Positions 1-8,279 of a DNA stretch of 64,000 nt are shown piece by piece; position 1 is the stretch's first letter, and the number at the start of each line of letters is the position of its first letter. Location: NCBI GenBank assembly GCA_024304885.1, contig JALJOM010000003.1:2762110-2826109 (forward strand). Reading direction: 5' to 3'. The notes beneath the pieces were generated by a model that was not told the origin of the DNA, did not search any database, and saw only the letters and a program-made list of their open reading frames with translations. The position numbers and the translations under genes were made by a program. The stretch comes from Beijerinckiaceae bacterium. GTDB lineage: Bacteria; Pseudomonadota; Alphaproteobacteria; Rhizobiales; Beijerinckiaceae.

Positions 1-486
1 CTCGCCAACGCGGGTGCGGATCGCCTGTTCCACGAGACCTATTACGTGGTCGCCCATTTCCACTACACGCTGTCGCTCGGCGCGACCTTCGCGGTCTTCG
101 CGGGATTCTACTACTGGTTCCCCAAGATGACCGGCTATCTCTACAACGAGACGATCGCGAAGGCGCATTTCTGGGTCACCTTCATCAGCGTGAACCTGAC
201 CTTCTTCCCGCAGCATTTCCTGGGGCTCGCCGGCATGCCCCGGCGCTATATCGACTATCCCGATGCCTTCACGCTGTGGAACCGGGTCTCCTCCTCCGGC
301 ACCTACTTGTCCGCGGTCGGGCTCGTGCTGTTCCTCTACCTGATCTACGACGCCTTCGCGAGGAAGCGCCTCGCCGGCAACAACCCCTGGGGTCCCGGCG
401 CGACGACGCTCGAGTGGACCTTGCCGTCACCGCCTCCCTTCCACACGTTCGAGACCTTGCCGCGATTCGAGGCCGTCGAGCATTGA
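1..486 (+). CDS. ctaD: Cytochrome c oxidase subunit I, C-terminal part
   Basis: The frame is open from the first base, so only about the last 161 residues are present. It is subunit I of the aa3-type oxidase, the membrane subunit that reduces oxygen and pumps protons. The segment reading [13 protein letters not shown] carries the two histidines of the HFH motif that bind heme a3 and heme a in this family. Hydrophobic helices follow, including [11 protein letters not shown] and the [10 protein letters not shown] helix, then a proline-rich tail ([14 protein letters not shown]) typical of alphaproteobacterial subunit I. It leads directly into ctaB, coxF, ctaG and ctaE on the same strand. The stop is TGA at 484-486. 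The 5' part lies outside the window. Confidence 0.97.
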   Translation, partial: LANAGADRLFHETYYVVAHFHYTLSLGATFAVFAGFYYWFPKMTGYLYNETIAKAHFWVTFISVNLTFFPQHFLGLAGMPRRYIDYPDAFTLWNRVSSSGTYLSAVGLVLFLYLIYDAFARKRLAGNNPWGPGATTLEWTLPSPPPFHTFETLPRFEAVEH

Positions 487-526
487 GGCAAGTGCCTCGA
501 GGTGCCGGTGCGCGCCCCTCGAGCAC

Positions 527-629
527 AGAGCAATTTCAAGCGACGCGGGGACCGTTTCGCGTCGCGAAATTGCGACAAGACAGGGATCCAGAGCCGGCCT
601 CCGATACCGATGGATCGGACGCCGGCTCT
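527..629 (+). repeat. Decayed intergenic hairpin repeat, type A
   Basis: This fills most of the ctaD-ctaB gap. It begins AGAGCAATTTCAAGCGA, has the core TTCGCGTCGCGAAATTGCGA at about 555-574 and ends in a hairpin (GAGCCGGC at 591, GCCGGCTC at 621-628). The layout matches the type A module seen cleanly at 9566-9672 and 19461-19566, but the CTAG ends have been lost. It sits inside the cytochrome oxidase gene run, so it could affect mRNA stability between ctaD and ctaB. Confidence 0.7.
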
Positions 630-664
630 CGAATTCGAAACGACCCGAGCCCGAGGATTCGGCG

Positions 665-1618
665 ATGAGCATGATCGATGAAAGCGACGATCTCGTCGCG
701 ACGAGCTTTGCGGGATCGACGGCGACGCCGTCGGACTATCTCGCCTTGCTCAAGCCGAGGGTCATGTCGCTCGTGGTCTTCACCGCCGTCACGGGCATGC
801 TCATCGCGCCGTCCCGCATCGATCCGGTCATCGGGTTTGCCTCGCTGCTCGCGATCGCGGTCGGGGCCGGCGCCTCGGGTGCCCTCAACATGTGGTACGA
901 CGCCGATATCGACACTGTCATGCGGCGGACCAAGAACCGTCCCGTCCCGGCGGGCCGGCTCGACAAGAACGACGCTCTCGGCTTCGGCCTGTTCCTCTCC
1001 GGAATGTCCGTGGTGACGCTCGGCGTCGTCGCGAACTGGCTCGCCGCCGCGCTGCTCGCCTTCACGATCTTCTTCTACGCCGTCGTCTATACGATGTGGC
1101 TGAAGCGAACCACGCCGCAGAACATCGTGATCGGCGGGGCCGCGGGGGCGCTGCCGCCGGTCGTCGGCTATGCCGCGGCGACAGGCGACATCAGCGCCGC
1201 GAGCCTCGTGCTCTTCGCCATCATCTTCGTCTGGACTCCGCCGCATTTCTGGGCGCTCGCGCTCGTCAAGGCGGAGGATTATCACCGCGCGGGGATTCCG
1301 ATGCTGCCGAACGTCGCGGGCCCCGACCGGTGCCGCCGCGACATCCTGCTCTATGCGGTGCTGCTCGCCCCGCTCGGCCTCGCACCCTGGCTGCTCGGCT
1401 TCGCCTCGCTCGGCTACGGCGTCCTGTCCGGCGCCCTCGGCCTGCTCTTGGTGCTGCTCGCGCTGCGGGTCTATCGCGTCAGGACCGGTCCCCGCGCGGA
1501 TCGCTGCGCACTCGGCCTTTTCGGCTTCTCGATTCTCTACCTCACCTTGCTCTTCGCGGCGATCGCCGGCGAGCGAGCTTTCGCGATCCTGCTCGCTGCA
1601 CTCTCCTTTCACGCATGA
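665..1618 (+). CDS. ctaB: Protoheme IX farnesyltransferase (heme o synthase)
   Basis: This 317-residue polytopic membrane prenyltransferase adds a farnesyl group to heme b to make heme o, the precursor of the heme a used by the adjacent oxidase. The first aspartate-rich motif is [21 protein letters not shown] and is followed by the [15 protein letters not shown] stretch, both hallmarks of the UbiA/CtaB family. Several hydrophobic helices alternate regularly to the C terminus. The length is normal for the family. It lies 178 bp after ctaD with a repeat between, and overlaps the possible upstream ATG of coxF by its last bases, consistent with co-transcription. Confidence 0.97.
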   Translation: MSMIDESDDLVATSFAGSTATPSDYLALLKPRVMSLVVFTAVTGMLIAPSRIDPVIGFASLLAIAVGAGASGALNMWYDADIDTVMRRTKNRPVPAGRLDKNDALGFGLFLSGMSVVTLGVVANWLAAALLAFTIFFYAVVYTMWLKRTTPQNIVIGGAAGALPPVVGYAAATGDISAASLVLFAIIFVWTPPHFWALALVKAEDYHRAGIPMLPNVAGPDRCRRDILLYAVLLAPLGLAPWLLGFASLGYGVLSGALGLLLVLLALRVYRVRTGPRADRCALGLFGFSILYLTLLFAAIAGERAFAILLAALSFHA

Positions 1619-1635
1619 TGCCGCGAGGTGACGCC

Positions 1636-1803
1636 ATGCCCGAGCAACACGAGCCCGACAGGATCGTGCTCTCGCCCGAGGCCCTGAAAAGCCGTCGTCA
1701 ACGCAACATCGCGATCGGCGTCGCCGTCGGCTTCTTCGCGCTGCTCTTCTATGTCGTGACGATCGCGAAGGTCGGTCCGAACATCCTCTCGCGACCGTTT
1801 TGA
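1636..1803 (+). CDS. coxF: CoxF-type small membrane protein
   Basis: This 55-residue protein has a charged N terminus (RIVLSPEALKSRRQRN) followed by one transmembrane helix (IAIGVAVGFFALLFYVVTIAKV) and a short tail, the pattern of the CoxF proteins found between ctaB and ctaG in alphaproteobacterial oxidase operons. ATG at 1636 is chosen because GAGGTGA lies just upstream; in-frame ATGs at 1615 and 1618 overlap the ctaB stop and are less well placed. Its biochemical role is not established, but its position ties it to oxidase assembly. The next gene, ctaG, begins 17 bp downstream. Confidence 0.88.
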   Translation: MPEQHEPDRIVLSPEALKSRRQRNIAIGVAVGFFALLFYVVTIAKVGPNILSRPF

Positions 1804-1819
1804 TCGAGGCCCGCCCGCG

Positions 1820-2413
1820 ATGACCTTGCTGCGGAAGCCGTTCCGTCTCGGCGCAACCACAGGACGGGGCCTGGTTCCCGTCCTCGCCGCCAGCGCGAGC
1901 CTCCTCATGCTCGCGGGGAGCTTTGCCGCCGTGCCGCTCTACCGGCTGTTCTGCGCGGCGACCGGATTCGCCGGCGCGACGGTCGTCGCGGACCGTCCCC
2001 CGGACTCGAGGGGGGCTCGAGACATCATCGTGCGGCTCGACGCCAATGTCGCACCGGGCCTGCCCTGGACCTTCGTCCCCGAGACCCCTCAGGTGAAGCT
2101 GCGCACCGGCGAGCCGATCACGGTCTTCTACCGAGCGACCAACACCTCGGATCGCCCGACCACCGCCGTCGCGATGTACAACGTGACCCCCGACACCGCC
2201 GGCGCCTACTTCAGCAAGATCGCATGCTTCTGCTTCGACGCGCAGAAGCTCGCCCCGCGCGAGAGCCTCGAGCTGCCGGTCGCGTTCTTTCTCGATCCCG
2301 CGCTCGAGCAGGACCGTTCGATGGCCGAGGTCCGGTCGGTGACCCTCTCCTATACGCTGTTCCCGGCGAAAGGGGAGAAAGCCGCCGAGGTCTTGCCGCG
2401 AGGGGAGCGATGA
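1820..2413 (+). CDS. ctaG: Cytochrome c oxidase assembly protein CtaG (Cox11)
   Basis: CtaG delivers copper to the CuB site of subunit I. The 197-residue protein has one N-terminal membrane anchor (about residues 15-40) and a periplasmic domain. The motif KIACFCFDAQ contains the two cysteines that bind Cu(I) in Cox11/CtaG. VPLYRLFCAATGFAG after the anchor is also characteristic and contains the third conserved cysteine. It sits in the usual place between coxF and ctaE. About 154 bp separate it from ctaE; I see no gene in that gap. Confidence 0.97.
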   Translation: MTLLRKPFRLGATTGRGLVPVLAASASLLMLAGSFAAVPLYRLFCAATGFAGATVVADRPPDSRGARDIIVRLDANVAPGLPWTFVPETPQVKLRTGEPITVFYRATNTSDRPTTAVAMYNVTPDTAGAYFSKIACFCFDAQKLAPRESLELPVAFFLDPALEQDRSMAEVRSVTLSYTLFPAKGEKAAEVLPRGER

Positions 2414-2567
2414 GGCGCGCGGCGGATGGAGCAGGAGCGGAACCGAGCGTGTCGAGCGCTTGCCGGTTCCGCCGGGACGGTAGGCGCTCCGGAGCGAGGG
2501 TGACCGAGCCCACGTAGATCTCGGGCCACGACGTGCCCGAAAGGACAGCACAGGAAAGTCGGATCAG

Positions 2568-3431
2568 ATGGCGGAAGCGCACTCGAAACCCAACCACGAC
2601 TATCATCTCGTCGACCCGAGCCCGTGGCCGATCCTGGGCGCCACGGCGGCTTTCGTGATGGCGATCGGCGCCGTCATGTGGATGAAGGGGCTCGCCCCCT
2701 TGGGCCTCAAGGCCGGCGGCTTCGTGTTCGGCGTCGGCTTGCTCGGCGTCCTCGCGGTCATGGTGCTGTGGTGGCGCGACGTCATCGGCGAGTCGAGCCA
2801 CGGCTTCCATACCAAGGTGGTTCAGATCGGCCTCCGCTACGGGATGATCCTCTTCATCGCCTCCGAGGTCATGTTCTTCGTCGCCTGGTTCTGGGCCTTC
2901 TTCAACGCGAGCCTGTTTCCCGCCGACACCATCGAATATTCCAAGCTCGAGTTCACCGGAGGCGCCTGGCCGCCGAAGGGGATCGAGGTTATCGACCCGT
3001 GGCATTTCCCGCTTCTCAACACGTTGATTCTGCTGACATCGGGCACGACGGTGACCTATGCGCATCACGCGCTCCTCACCGGCAACAGGCTCGGCCTGAA
3101 GATCGGCCTCGCGCTCACGATCCTGCTCGGCGCGATCTTCACCTACGTCCAGGCCTATGAATATGCCCACGCGCCCTTCGCCTTCAAAGGCTCGATCTAC
3201 GGGGCGACCTTCTTCATGGCGACCGGCTTCCACGGCTTCCACGTGATCGTCGGCACGATCTTCCTCACCGTCTGCCTCGGCCGTGCCTTCGTCGGCCAGC
3301 TGACGCAAGGCCACCATCTCGGCTTCGAGTTCGCCGCCTGGTACTGGCATTTCGTCGACGTGGTCTGGCTCTTCCTCTTCGCCTGCATCTATGTGTGGGG
3401 ATCCTGGGGCGCCGTCATCGAGCACGGCTAG
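2568..3431 (+). CDS. ctaE: Cytochrome c oxidase subunit III
   Basis: This 287-residue subunit III is a seven-helix membrane protein that stabilises the oxidase core. Family signatures include the N-terminal HDYHLVDPSPWPI, GMILFIASEVMFFVAWFWAFFNASL, FHGFHVIVGTIFL and the terminal WHFVDVVWLFLFACIYVWGSW. AGGAAAG precedes the ATG. The TAG stop at 3429-3431 is part of the CTAG that opens the repeat block at 3428-3852. In many Hyphomicrobiales ctaE is followed by DUF983 and surf1; here those genes lie near 51 kb on the other strand. Confidence 0.98.
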   Translation: MAEAHSKPNHDYHLVDPSPWPILGATAAFVMAIGAVMWMKGLAPLGLKAGGFVFGVGLLGVLAVMVLWWRDVIGESSHGFHTKVVQIGLRYGMILFIASEVMFFVAWFWAFFNASLFPADTIEYSKLEFTGGAWPPKGIEVIDPWHFPLLNTLILLTSGTTVTYAHHALLTGNRLGLKIGLALTILLGAIFTYVQAYEYAHAPFAFKGSIYGATFFMATGFHGFHVIVGTIFLTVCLGRAFVGQLTQGHHLGFEFAAWYWHFVDVVWLFLFACIYVWGSWGAVIEHG

Positions 3432-3852
3432 ATCACGATGACTTTGGATCGACTCGATCCAAAGTGATGAAACGTGATCGATTCCAAAAGTTCAGAGCGG
3501 GATGCGGGCGGAAAACCGCTGTACACTTTTCCTCATCCCGCTCTAGGAGCATTTTTCAGCGAACCGGACACCGGTTCGCGTCGCGAAAATGCGACAAGAC
3601 GAGGATCTGGGGGAGCTTTCCGAAAGCTCCTCTAGATCACGATGACTTTGGATCGAATCGCTCCAAAGTCATGAAACATGATCGATTCCAAAAGTTCAGA
3701 GCGGGATGCGGGCGGAGAACCGCTGTATACTTTTCCTCATCCCGCTCTAGAGCGGTTTCCGATCCGGTTGAATCGGAAACCAGCTCTACATTCTTGTCTT
3801 GTCGCAATTTCGCGACGCGAACCGGTGTCCGCTTCGCTGGAAATTGCTCTAG
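3428..3852 (+). repeat. Tandem block of four hairpin modules joined by shared CTAG
   Basis: Four modules follow one another, each beginning and ending in CTAG and sharing it with its neighbour: B (3428-3546), A variant (3543-3635), B (3632-3750), A in reverse orientation (3747-3852). B modules start CTAGATCACGATGACTTTGG, form an early hairpin and end in a GAGCGGGATG/CATCCCGCTC stem. A modules carry the GCGTCGCGAAAATTGCGAC-type core. The two B copies are nearly identical to each other. The outer CTAGs supply the TAG stops of the convergent genes ctaE (3429-3431) and the cupin gene (3849-3851). The block resembles rhizobial RIME-type mosaic elements; that relation is inferred. Confidence 0.9.
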
Positions 3853-4325
3853 GCCGCCGCCGTTCCGTCGAGAAAGGCTGCAATTGCGGGGTCGGCCCTG
3901 AACGCCGCGAGATCGGCCGGGGACGGCAGCTGAGGCCGATCCCGCTCGCTGTTCACGAGACAGAGAAAGCCCAAGGGCTCCCCGGCGCTCGCGCGAAACT
4001 GATGCCAGGTCATGGGCGCGATCGTGACGAGATCATGCGGACGGAGGCCATGGACCGTCGTGCCGACGAGGCAGGTGCCCTGCCCGCGCAAGATCAGGAC
4101 GGCGTGCATATGCTCGTGGCGCTCGAGCGTCGAATAGCCGCCGGGCTCGATCTCGAAATAGCGCAGCTCGCCGAGAAGGCGCGGATCCGAGAACAGGGTC
4201 TGGCGCGAGATCGCCTTGAAGGGGGCGGAGTCCAGCTCCTTGTAGGGGTGAAGCTCCACGCCCTCCCAGCGGCACTGCGGTCCTGCCTTGCGGAGAGGCT
4301 TCGGCTCGACGACAGTCTCGGTCAT
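3849..4325 (-). CDS. Cupin protein, candidate methylthioxylulose-5-phosphate methylthiotransferase
   Basis: This 158-residue single-domain cupin has motif 1 GGYSTLERHEHMHAVL (candidate metal ligands H70, H72 and/or H74) and motif 2 IAPMTWHQF (H108), then LGFLCLVNSERDRPQLP. Its start overlaps the stop of the RubisCO-like gene by 4 bp (ATGA), so the two are probably translated together. In Rhodospirillum rubrum a cupin encoded close to a RubisCO-like protein removes methanethiol from 1-methylthioxylulose 5-phosphate to give DXP. That function is inferred here from gene pairing and overall resemblance. The TAG stop comes from the CTAG that ends the neighbouring repeat. Confidence 0.75.
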   Translation of the reverse strand: MTETVVEPKPLRKAGPQCRWEGVELHPYKELDSAPFKAISRQTLFSDPRLLGELRYFEIEPGGYSTLERHEHMHAVLILRGQGTCLVGTTVHGLRPHDLVTIAPMTWHQFRASAGEPLGFLCLVNSERDRPQLPSPADLAAFRADPAIAAFLDGTAAA

Positions 4326-5434
4326 TGCTTGCTTCCATAGTCGTGCTCGGCCACCGCGCGGACGAATTTTCCGGTTTCCGCGGTGAGCGTTCCGCGCGGC
4401 GACGCGAGCAGGCTACCCCCGATGAGCAGCATCGACTCCGGGCCGTAGAAGTCGAGAATTTCCGGCACGCGGTCCAAGGTCATGCCGCCGGCCGGCACGG
4501 GCAGGCACGCCTCGAGCGTCTTCCAAGGGGCGCGGAGCGCGTCGGCCATGCCGGCGCAGGTCTGCGTGGAATAACCGAACCGGCCCCCGTAGCTCGGAAA
4601 GATAAAGGCATCCGCGCCGAGGAGCCGGAAGAGCTTGGCATGGACCAGCGGTGCGATGCGCGCCGCGCCGATCATCGCCGGATGCGCGAGAAACGCGAGA
4701 TCGGGGTAGCTTTGCCGCAAGGCCTGGAAATTCGAGAGCCCGATGATCATCGGTGCGACCATGATCGTGTCGATCCCCTCGTCGCGCGCGAGCGCGACCT
4801 GCCGTTCGAGGTCCTGGAAGGCTCCCGACAGGCTCGGGACATATCGGGTCGTGTGGCCGGCGATGGCGGCGCCTTTGCGCGTCGCCGCCGCGCAGGCGCG
4901 GACCCGCTCCGCGAAAGGGCTGTAGGCCTGGTCGGCGATCCCGTGATCGTCCTTGACGAAATCCGCTCCGCCCGAGGCGAGCTGGAAGGCGAGCGCCGCG
5001 AGCTCGAAGGCCGCGAGGCCTTGAGGCTTCAGCGCCGAGGCGGTCAGCGCGCGGCCCCTGGCGCCGACACGCCGGCGCAACGCGTCGCTCCCTTGGCGCG
5101 GGCCGCCGAAGGCGGCGCAGAGCTCGTCCGGGATCTCGATATCGACGAGATGCACGTCGTCTTGCATCGAGCTGTTGCCGAAGAGCATGTTGACGAGCTG
5201 TCCCGCATCGGCGCCGATGGTCGCGGTGGCGAGCCCGATCGCGACGTCGAACCACCCGTCGCCGCGGTCCTCGATCTCGTCGACACGGCCGACGATCTCG
5301 GACAGGATCGTGGGGCTGTGGACGGCCTCGAGGGTCACCTCGACGCTCTGCTCGAGCGCGATGCAGAAAGCACGGTGCTCGATCGTGCTCGCCTCGCCTC
5401 GCACGCGATATCGCGCTGTCAGTCGCGATCCCAT
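4322..5434 (-). CDS. RubisCO-like protein (form IV)
   Basis: This 370-residue protein has the RubisCO large-chain fold. TASALKPQGL places K136 at the position of RubisCO K175. GGADFVKDDHG places K161 and D163 at the carbamylated lysine and first metal aspartate, but H164 replaces the usual glutamate. HPAMIG (H251) matches the HRAMH segment. The loop-6 lysine motif is absent, with SYGGRFGYST in that area. Carboxylation is therefore unlikely. Coupling to the cupin gene suggests a 5-methylthioribulose-1-phosphate isomerase of the MTA-isoprenoid shunt. RubisCO-like enzymes of apionate catabolism are the main alternative, but no such companion genes are nearby. Confidence 0.88.
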   Translation of the reverse strand: MGSRLTARYRVRGEASTIEHRAFCIALEQSVEVTLEAVHSPTILSEIVGRVDEIEDRGDGWFDVAIGLATATIGADAGQLVNMLFGNSSMQDDVHLVDIEIPDELCAAFGGPRQGSDALRRRVGARGRALTASALKPQGLAAFELAALAFQLASGGADFVKDDHGIADQAYSPFAERVRACAAATRKGAAIAGHTTRYVPSLSGAFQDLERQVALARDEGIDTIMVAPMIIGLSNFQALRQSYPDLAFLAHPAMIGAARIAPLVHAKLFRLLGADAFIFPSYGGRFGYSTQTCAGMADALRAPWKTLEACLPVPAGGMTLDRVPEILDFYGPESMLLIGGSLLASPRGTLTAETGKFVRAVAEHDYGSKQ

Positions 5435-5558
5435 CGGCCACGCCCCCGGGCACTTGCGGCGAACCCTCGACCGTTTCGAAGCCCGACCATCGGCCTAGCC
5501 CGGCAGAGACTTCTCCGCAATGCCTCGCAGAGAGGACTCGCCGGCGCGGAAGACGGCG

Positions 5559-6581
5559 TCAGGGCGCGCCCGGCGGCAGCTCGTCCTTCGCCTCGGGCGA
5601 GATCCGTCGCTCGAGCCAAGCGGCCGTCACACGATCATGCCATGGGATCGGGCTACCCCGGCCGTGGAAGCCGAGATGGCCGCCCTGCGGGACGAGCCGC
5701 GTCTCGATCGACGGCAGGGCCTCCCAATCGATCGCATCATAGCAGGCCGCCGGAATCCAAGGGTCGTCGAGCGCGTGAATGATCAGGGTCGGCGCCCTGA
5801 TGCCGGCGAGGAAATTCTTGGCGGCATTGCTCTCGTAATAATCCGGGGCGTCCCGGTAGCCGAAGCGCGGCGCGATGAAACGATCGTCGAACTCGAAGAC
5901 AGTCCTGGCAGCGGCGACGGCGGCTCGCTCCGCGGCGGTCAGGCCCGCGCCAGGCGCCAGGGCCTCGCGTTTCATCGCACCGAGCATGTAACGGTGATAG
6001 ACGAGATTGCGACGGCTCATCATGCGAGCGGAGGTCGCGGCGAGGTCGAGGGGCGTTGAGACCGCGACCGCAGCCAGAACCGGCGCTCCGTGCCCGCCCT
6101 CGCCTGTTCCTGGTTCGCCCATGAACTTCAGGACGAGATTGGCGCCGAGCGAATGACCGACGAGCACGAGCCCGTGCCGCACGAGATCGCTCGGCAGGGC
6201 GCGCAGGGCATTGGCCAGATCCGCGGTCCGTCCCGCATGGTAGTGGCCGGGCGCGGTCGGGAGCGACGGACCAGAGCCGCGCAGGTTGAGGCGCAGGACC
6301 GGCCAACCGCGCCCGACCAGATGCCGCGCGGTCGCCACCGTGTTCCGGCTCGCCTCGGAGCCCGCGAGGCCATGCACCAAAACGACGAGCGGCAGGGGTC
6401 GAAGGTCCAAAGGCCGGTCGAGCCTGGCAGCGAGCTTCTCGCCGTCGGGCAAAGGCAGGAGCAGACGCTCGCCCCCGGGCGGGTCGGGTGGCACGCCGCA
6501 CAGCACGTTGCGCAAGGTCTGCAGGTCGGCCCCGAACCAGGGCGGCCGTTCCTGGAACGGCGGAATGGTCTCGTCCGGCAT
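5559..6581 (-). CDS. YheT-family alpha/beta-hydrolase
   Basis: This 340-residue alpha/beta-hydrolase has [14 protein letters not shown] as the oxyanion-hole region, [16 protein letters not shown] as the nucleophile elbow (serine in GHSLG), and a late [16 protein letters not shown] segment followed by [11 protein letters not shown], giving the candidate Asp and His of the triad. This arrangement and the N-terminal [17 protein letters not shown] match the YheT/embryogenesis-associated EMB8 group, whose substrates are poorly known. It is transcribed away from gltX, with about 110 bp between the two starts. A cytoplasmic location is likely since no signal peptide is seen. Confidence 0.88.
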   Translation of the reverse strand: MPDETIPPFQERPPWFGADLQTLRNVLCGVPPDPPGGERLLLPLPDGEKLAARLDRPLDLRPLPLVVLVHGLAGSEASRNTVATARHLVGRGWPVLRLNLRGSGPSLPTAPGHYHAGRTADLANALRALPSDLVRHGLVLVGHSLGANLVLKFMGEPGTGEGGHGAPVLAAVAVSTPLDLAATSARMMSRRNLVYHRYMLGAMKREALAPGAGLTAAERAAVAAARTVFEFDDRFIAPRFGYRDAPDYYESNAAKNFLAGIRAPTLIIHALDDPWIPAACYDAIDWEALPSIETRLVPQGGHLGFHGRGSPIPWHDRVTAAWLERRISPEAKDELPPGAP

Positions 6582-6693
6582 GTCGCACTTCCCTTTCGTC
6601 GTTTCCGTGCTAGAGGACGCCCCGACGAGCGTCTACGCACGCGGCCGAAAGCCGGATCGCTCGGAAAGCCCGATCCCTGCAGGACAACGATTC

Positions 6694-8154
6694 ATGGCCG
6701 ATGCGGTCGTTACCCGCTTTGCCCCGTCGCCGACCGGCTTCCTGCATATCGGCGGCGCCCGCACGGCGCTCTTCAACTGGCTCTATGCCCGCCATGCCGG
6801 GGGCAAGATGCTGCTGCGGATCGAGGATACCGATCGCGAGCGATCCACCGATGCGGCGATTGCGGCGATCCTCGACGGGCTGAGCTGGCTCGGGCTCGAG
6901 TGGGACGGCGAGGTCATCTATCAATTCACCCGGGCCGATCGGCATCGAGAGGTCGCGGAGAGCCTGCTCGCCGCGGGCCATGCCTATCGCTGCTATGCGA
7001 CGCCGGCCGAGCTCGACGCGATGCGCGAGGCCGCGCGTGCCGAAGGACGGCCGCCCCGCTACGACGGCCGCTGGCGCGACAGGTCTCCTTCCGAGGCGCC
7101 GGCGGGCGTGAAGCCGGTCATCCGGCTGAAGGCGCCGCGCGAGGGCGAGACCGTCCTCGACGACAAGGTCCAGGGGCAAGTGCGCTGGCCCAACAAGGAT
7201 CTCGACGATCTCGTGCTTCTGCGGTCCGACGGCACGCCGACCTATATGCTCGCGGTCGTGGTGGATGATCACGACATGGGCGTCACCGACATCATTCGCG
7301 GCGACGATCACCTGACCAATGCCGCGCGGCAGCTGCACATCTACCAGGCGCTCGGCTGGGAAGCGCCCGCCATGGCGCATATTCCGTTGATCCATGGTCC
7401 GGACGGCGCGAAGCTCTCGAAGCGCCACGGCGCGCTCGGAGTCGATGCCTATCGCGCCATGGGCTATATGCCGCAGGCCTTGCGCAACTACCTCGTGCGG
7501 CTCGGCTGGAGCCACGGCGACAGGGAATTCTTCTCGACGCAGGAGATGATCGAGCATTTCGATCTCGCCCGGGTCGGGCGGTCGCCGGCGCGGTTCGACT
7601 TCGCCAAGCTCGAGAGCATGAACGGCCACTACATCCGCGCGAGCCGCGACCCCGATCTCGTCGCTGCGCTCGAGGCGACCCTGCCCTATCTGGCGGGCGC
7701 CGAAAGGTTGCCCCGGGGCTTCGATCCGCCGCTGCGCGACAAGCTGCTCGCGGCCATGCCGGGCCTGAAGGAGCGCGCCAAGACGCTCGTCGAGCTTCTC
7801 GACGGCGCGGCTTTCCTGTTCGCCACACGGCCGCTCGAGCTCGACGCTCGGGCGCAAGGACTGCTCGACGCGGGCGGGCGCGCCCATCTCGAAGGACTCT
7901 TGCCCCGGTTCGCCGCGCTCTCGGCCTGGACCGCGACCGGGACCGAGGCCACCGTGCGGGACTATGTCGGAGAGACGAAGGTCAAGCTCGGCGAGGTGGC
8001 GCAGCCGCTCCGGGCGGCGCTGACGGGACGCGCGACCTCGCCCGGAATCTTCGATGTGCTCGAGGTGCTCGGCCGCGACGAGAGTCTCGCGCGGATGCAG
8101 GATCAGGTGTCCGGGCCGACGGCGTCTGGGGAGCGCCCGTCGCCGTCCGCTTGA
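6694..8154 (+). CDS. gltX: Glutamate--tRNA ligase
   Basis: This 486-residue class I aminoacyl-tRNA synthetase charges tRNA(Glu). The start [29 protein letters not shown] has the HIGH-type motif in GFLHIGG, and KLSKRHG is the KMSKS motif. The C-terminal anticodon-binding region is helical, and the length is normal. ATG at 6694 is chosen because the HIGH region begins shortly after it, whereas the upstream in-frame extension is low-complexity antisense sequence. It is followed on the same strand by gltA after about 125 bp. No second copy is in the window. Confidence 0.97.
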   Translation: MADAVVTRFAPSPTGFLHIGGARTALFNWLYARHAGGKMLLRIEDTDRERSTDAAIAAILDGLSWLGLEWDGEVIYQFTRADRHREVAESLLAAGHAYRCYATPAELDAMREAARAEGRPPRYDGRWRDRSPSEAPAGVKPVIRLKAPREGETVLDDKVQGQVRWPNKDLDDLVLLRSDGTPTYMLAVVVDDHDMGVTDIIRGDDHLTNAARQLHIYQALGWEAPAMAHIPLIHGPDGAKLSKRHGALGVDAYRAMGYMPQALRNYLVRLGWSHGDREFFSTQEMIEHFDLARVGRSPARFDFAKLESMNGHYIRASRDPDLVAALEATLPYLAGAERLPRGFDPPLRDKLLAAMPGLKERAKTLVELLDGAAFLFATRPLELDARAQGLLDAGGRAHLEGLLPRFAALSAWTATGTEATVRDYVGETKVKLGEVAQPLRAALTGRATSPGIFDVLEVLGRDESLARMQDQVSGPTASGERPSPSA

Positions 8155-8279
8155 ACCCCTCGGCGTCATCAGATAGTGATCTTGCACTGCATTGCAACGC
8201 TTTGCGACGCGCGCGACCGTGGTCCAGCGCGGCGGGCGCGCTCGGCGTGATGCCACCCTCAACCGGAAAGGGCCTTCAG

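Noticed and set aside
536-2551. 671-residue open frame on the minus strand opposite ctaB-ctaG
   Set aside because: It is a GC-driven shadow: Arg/Glu/Gly-rich low-complexity translation lying opposite three clearly coding genes.
2414-2567. A small gene between ctaG and ctaE
   Set aside because: The short frame here is Arg/Ser-rich without a ribosome site, and no known oxidase subunit fits.
3428-3852. CRISPR array
   Set aside because: Repeat units are about 93-119 bp, alternate between two types and touch each other; there are no short repeats with unique spacers and no cas genes.
3395-4340. Open frames running through the repeat block
   Set aside because: They translate the repeat modules and the antisense of the cupin gene; no independent evidence for coding.
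4322-5434. Functional RubisCO for carbon fixation
   Set aside because: The metal-binding glutamate is replaced by His and the loop-6 lysine motif is missing; no cbbS, phosphoribulokinase or cbbR is present.
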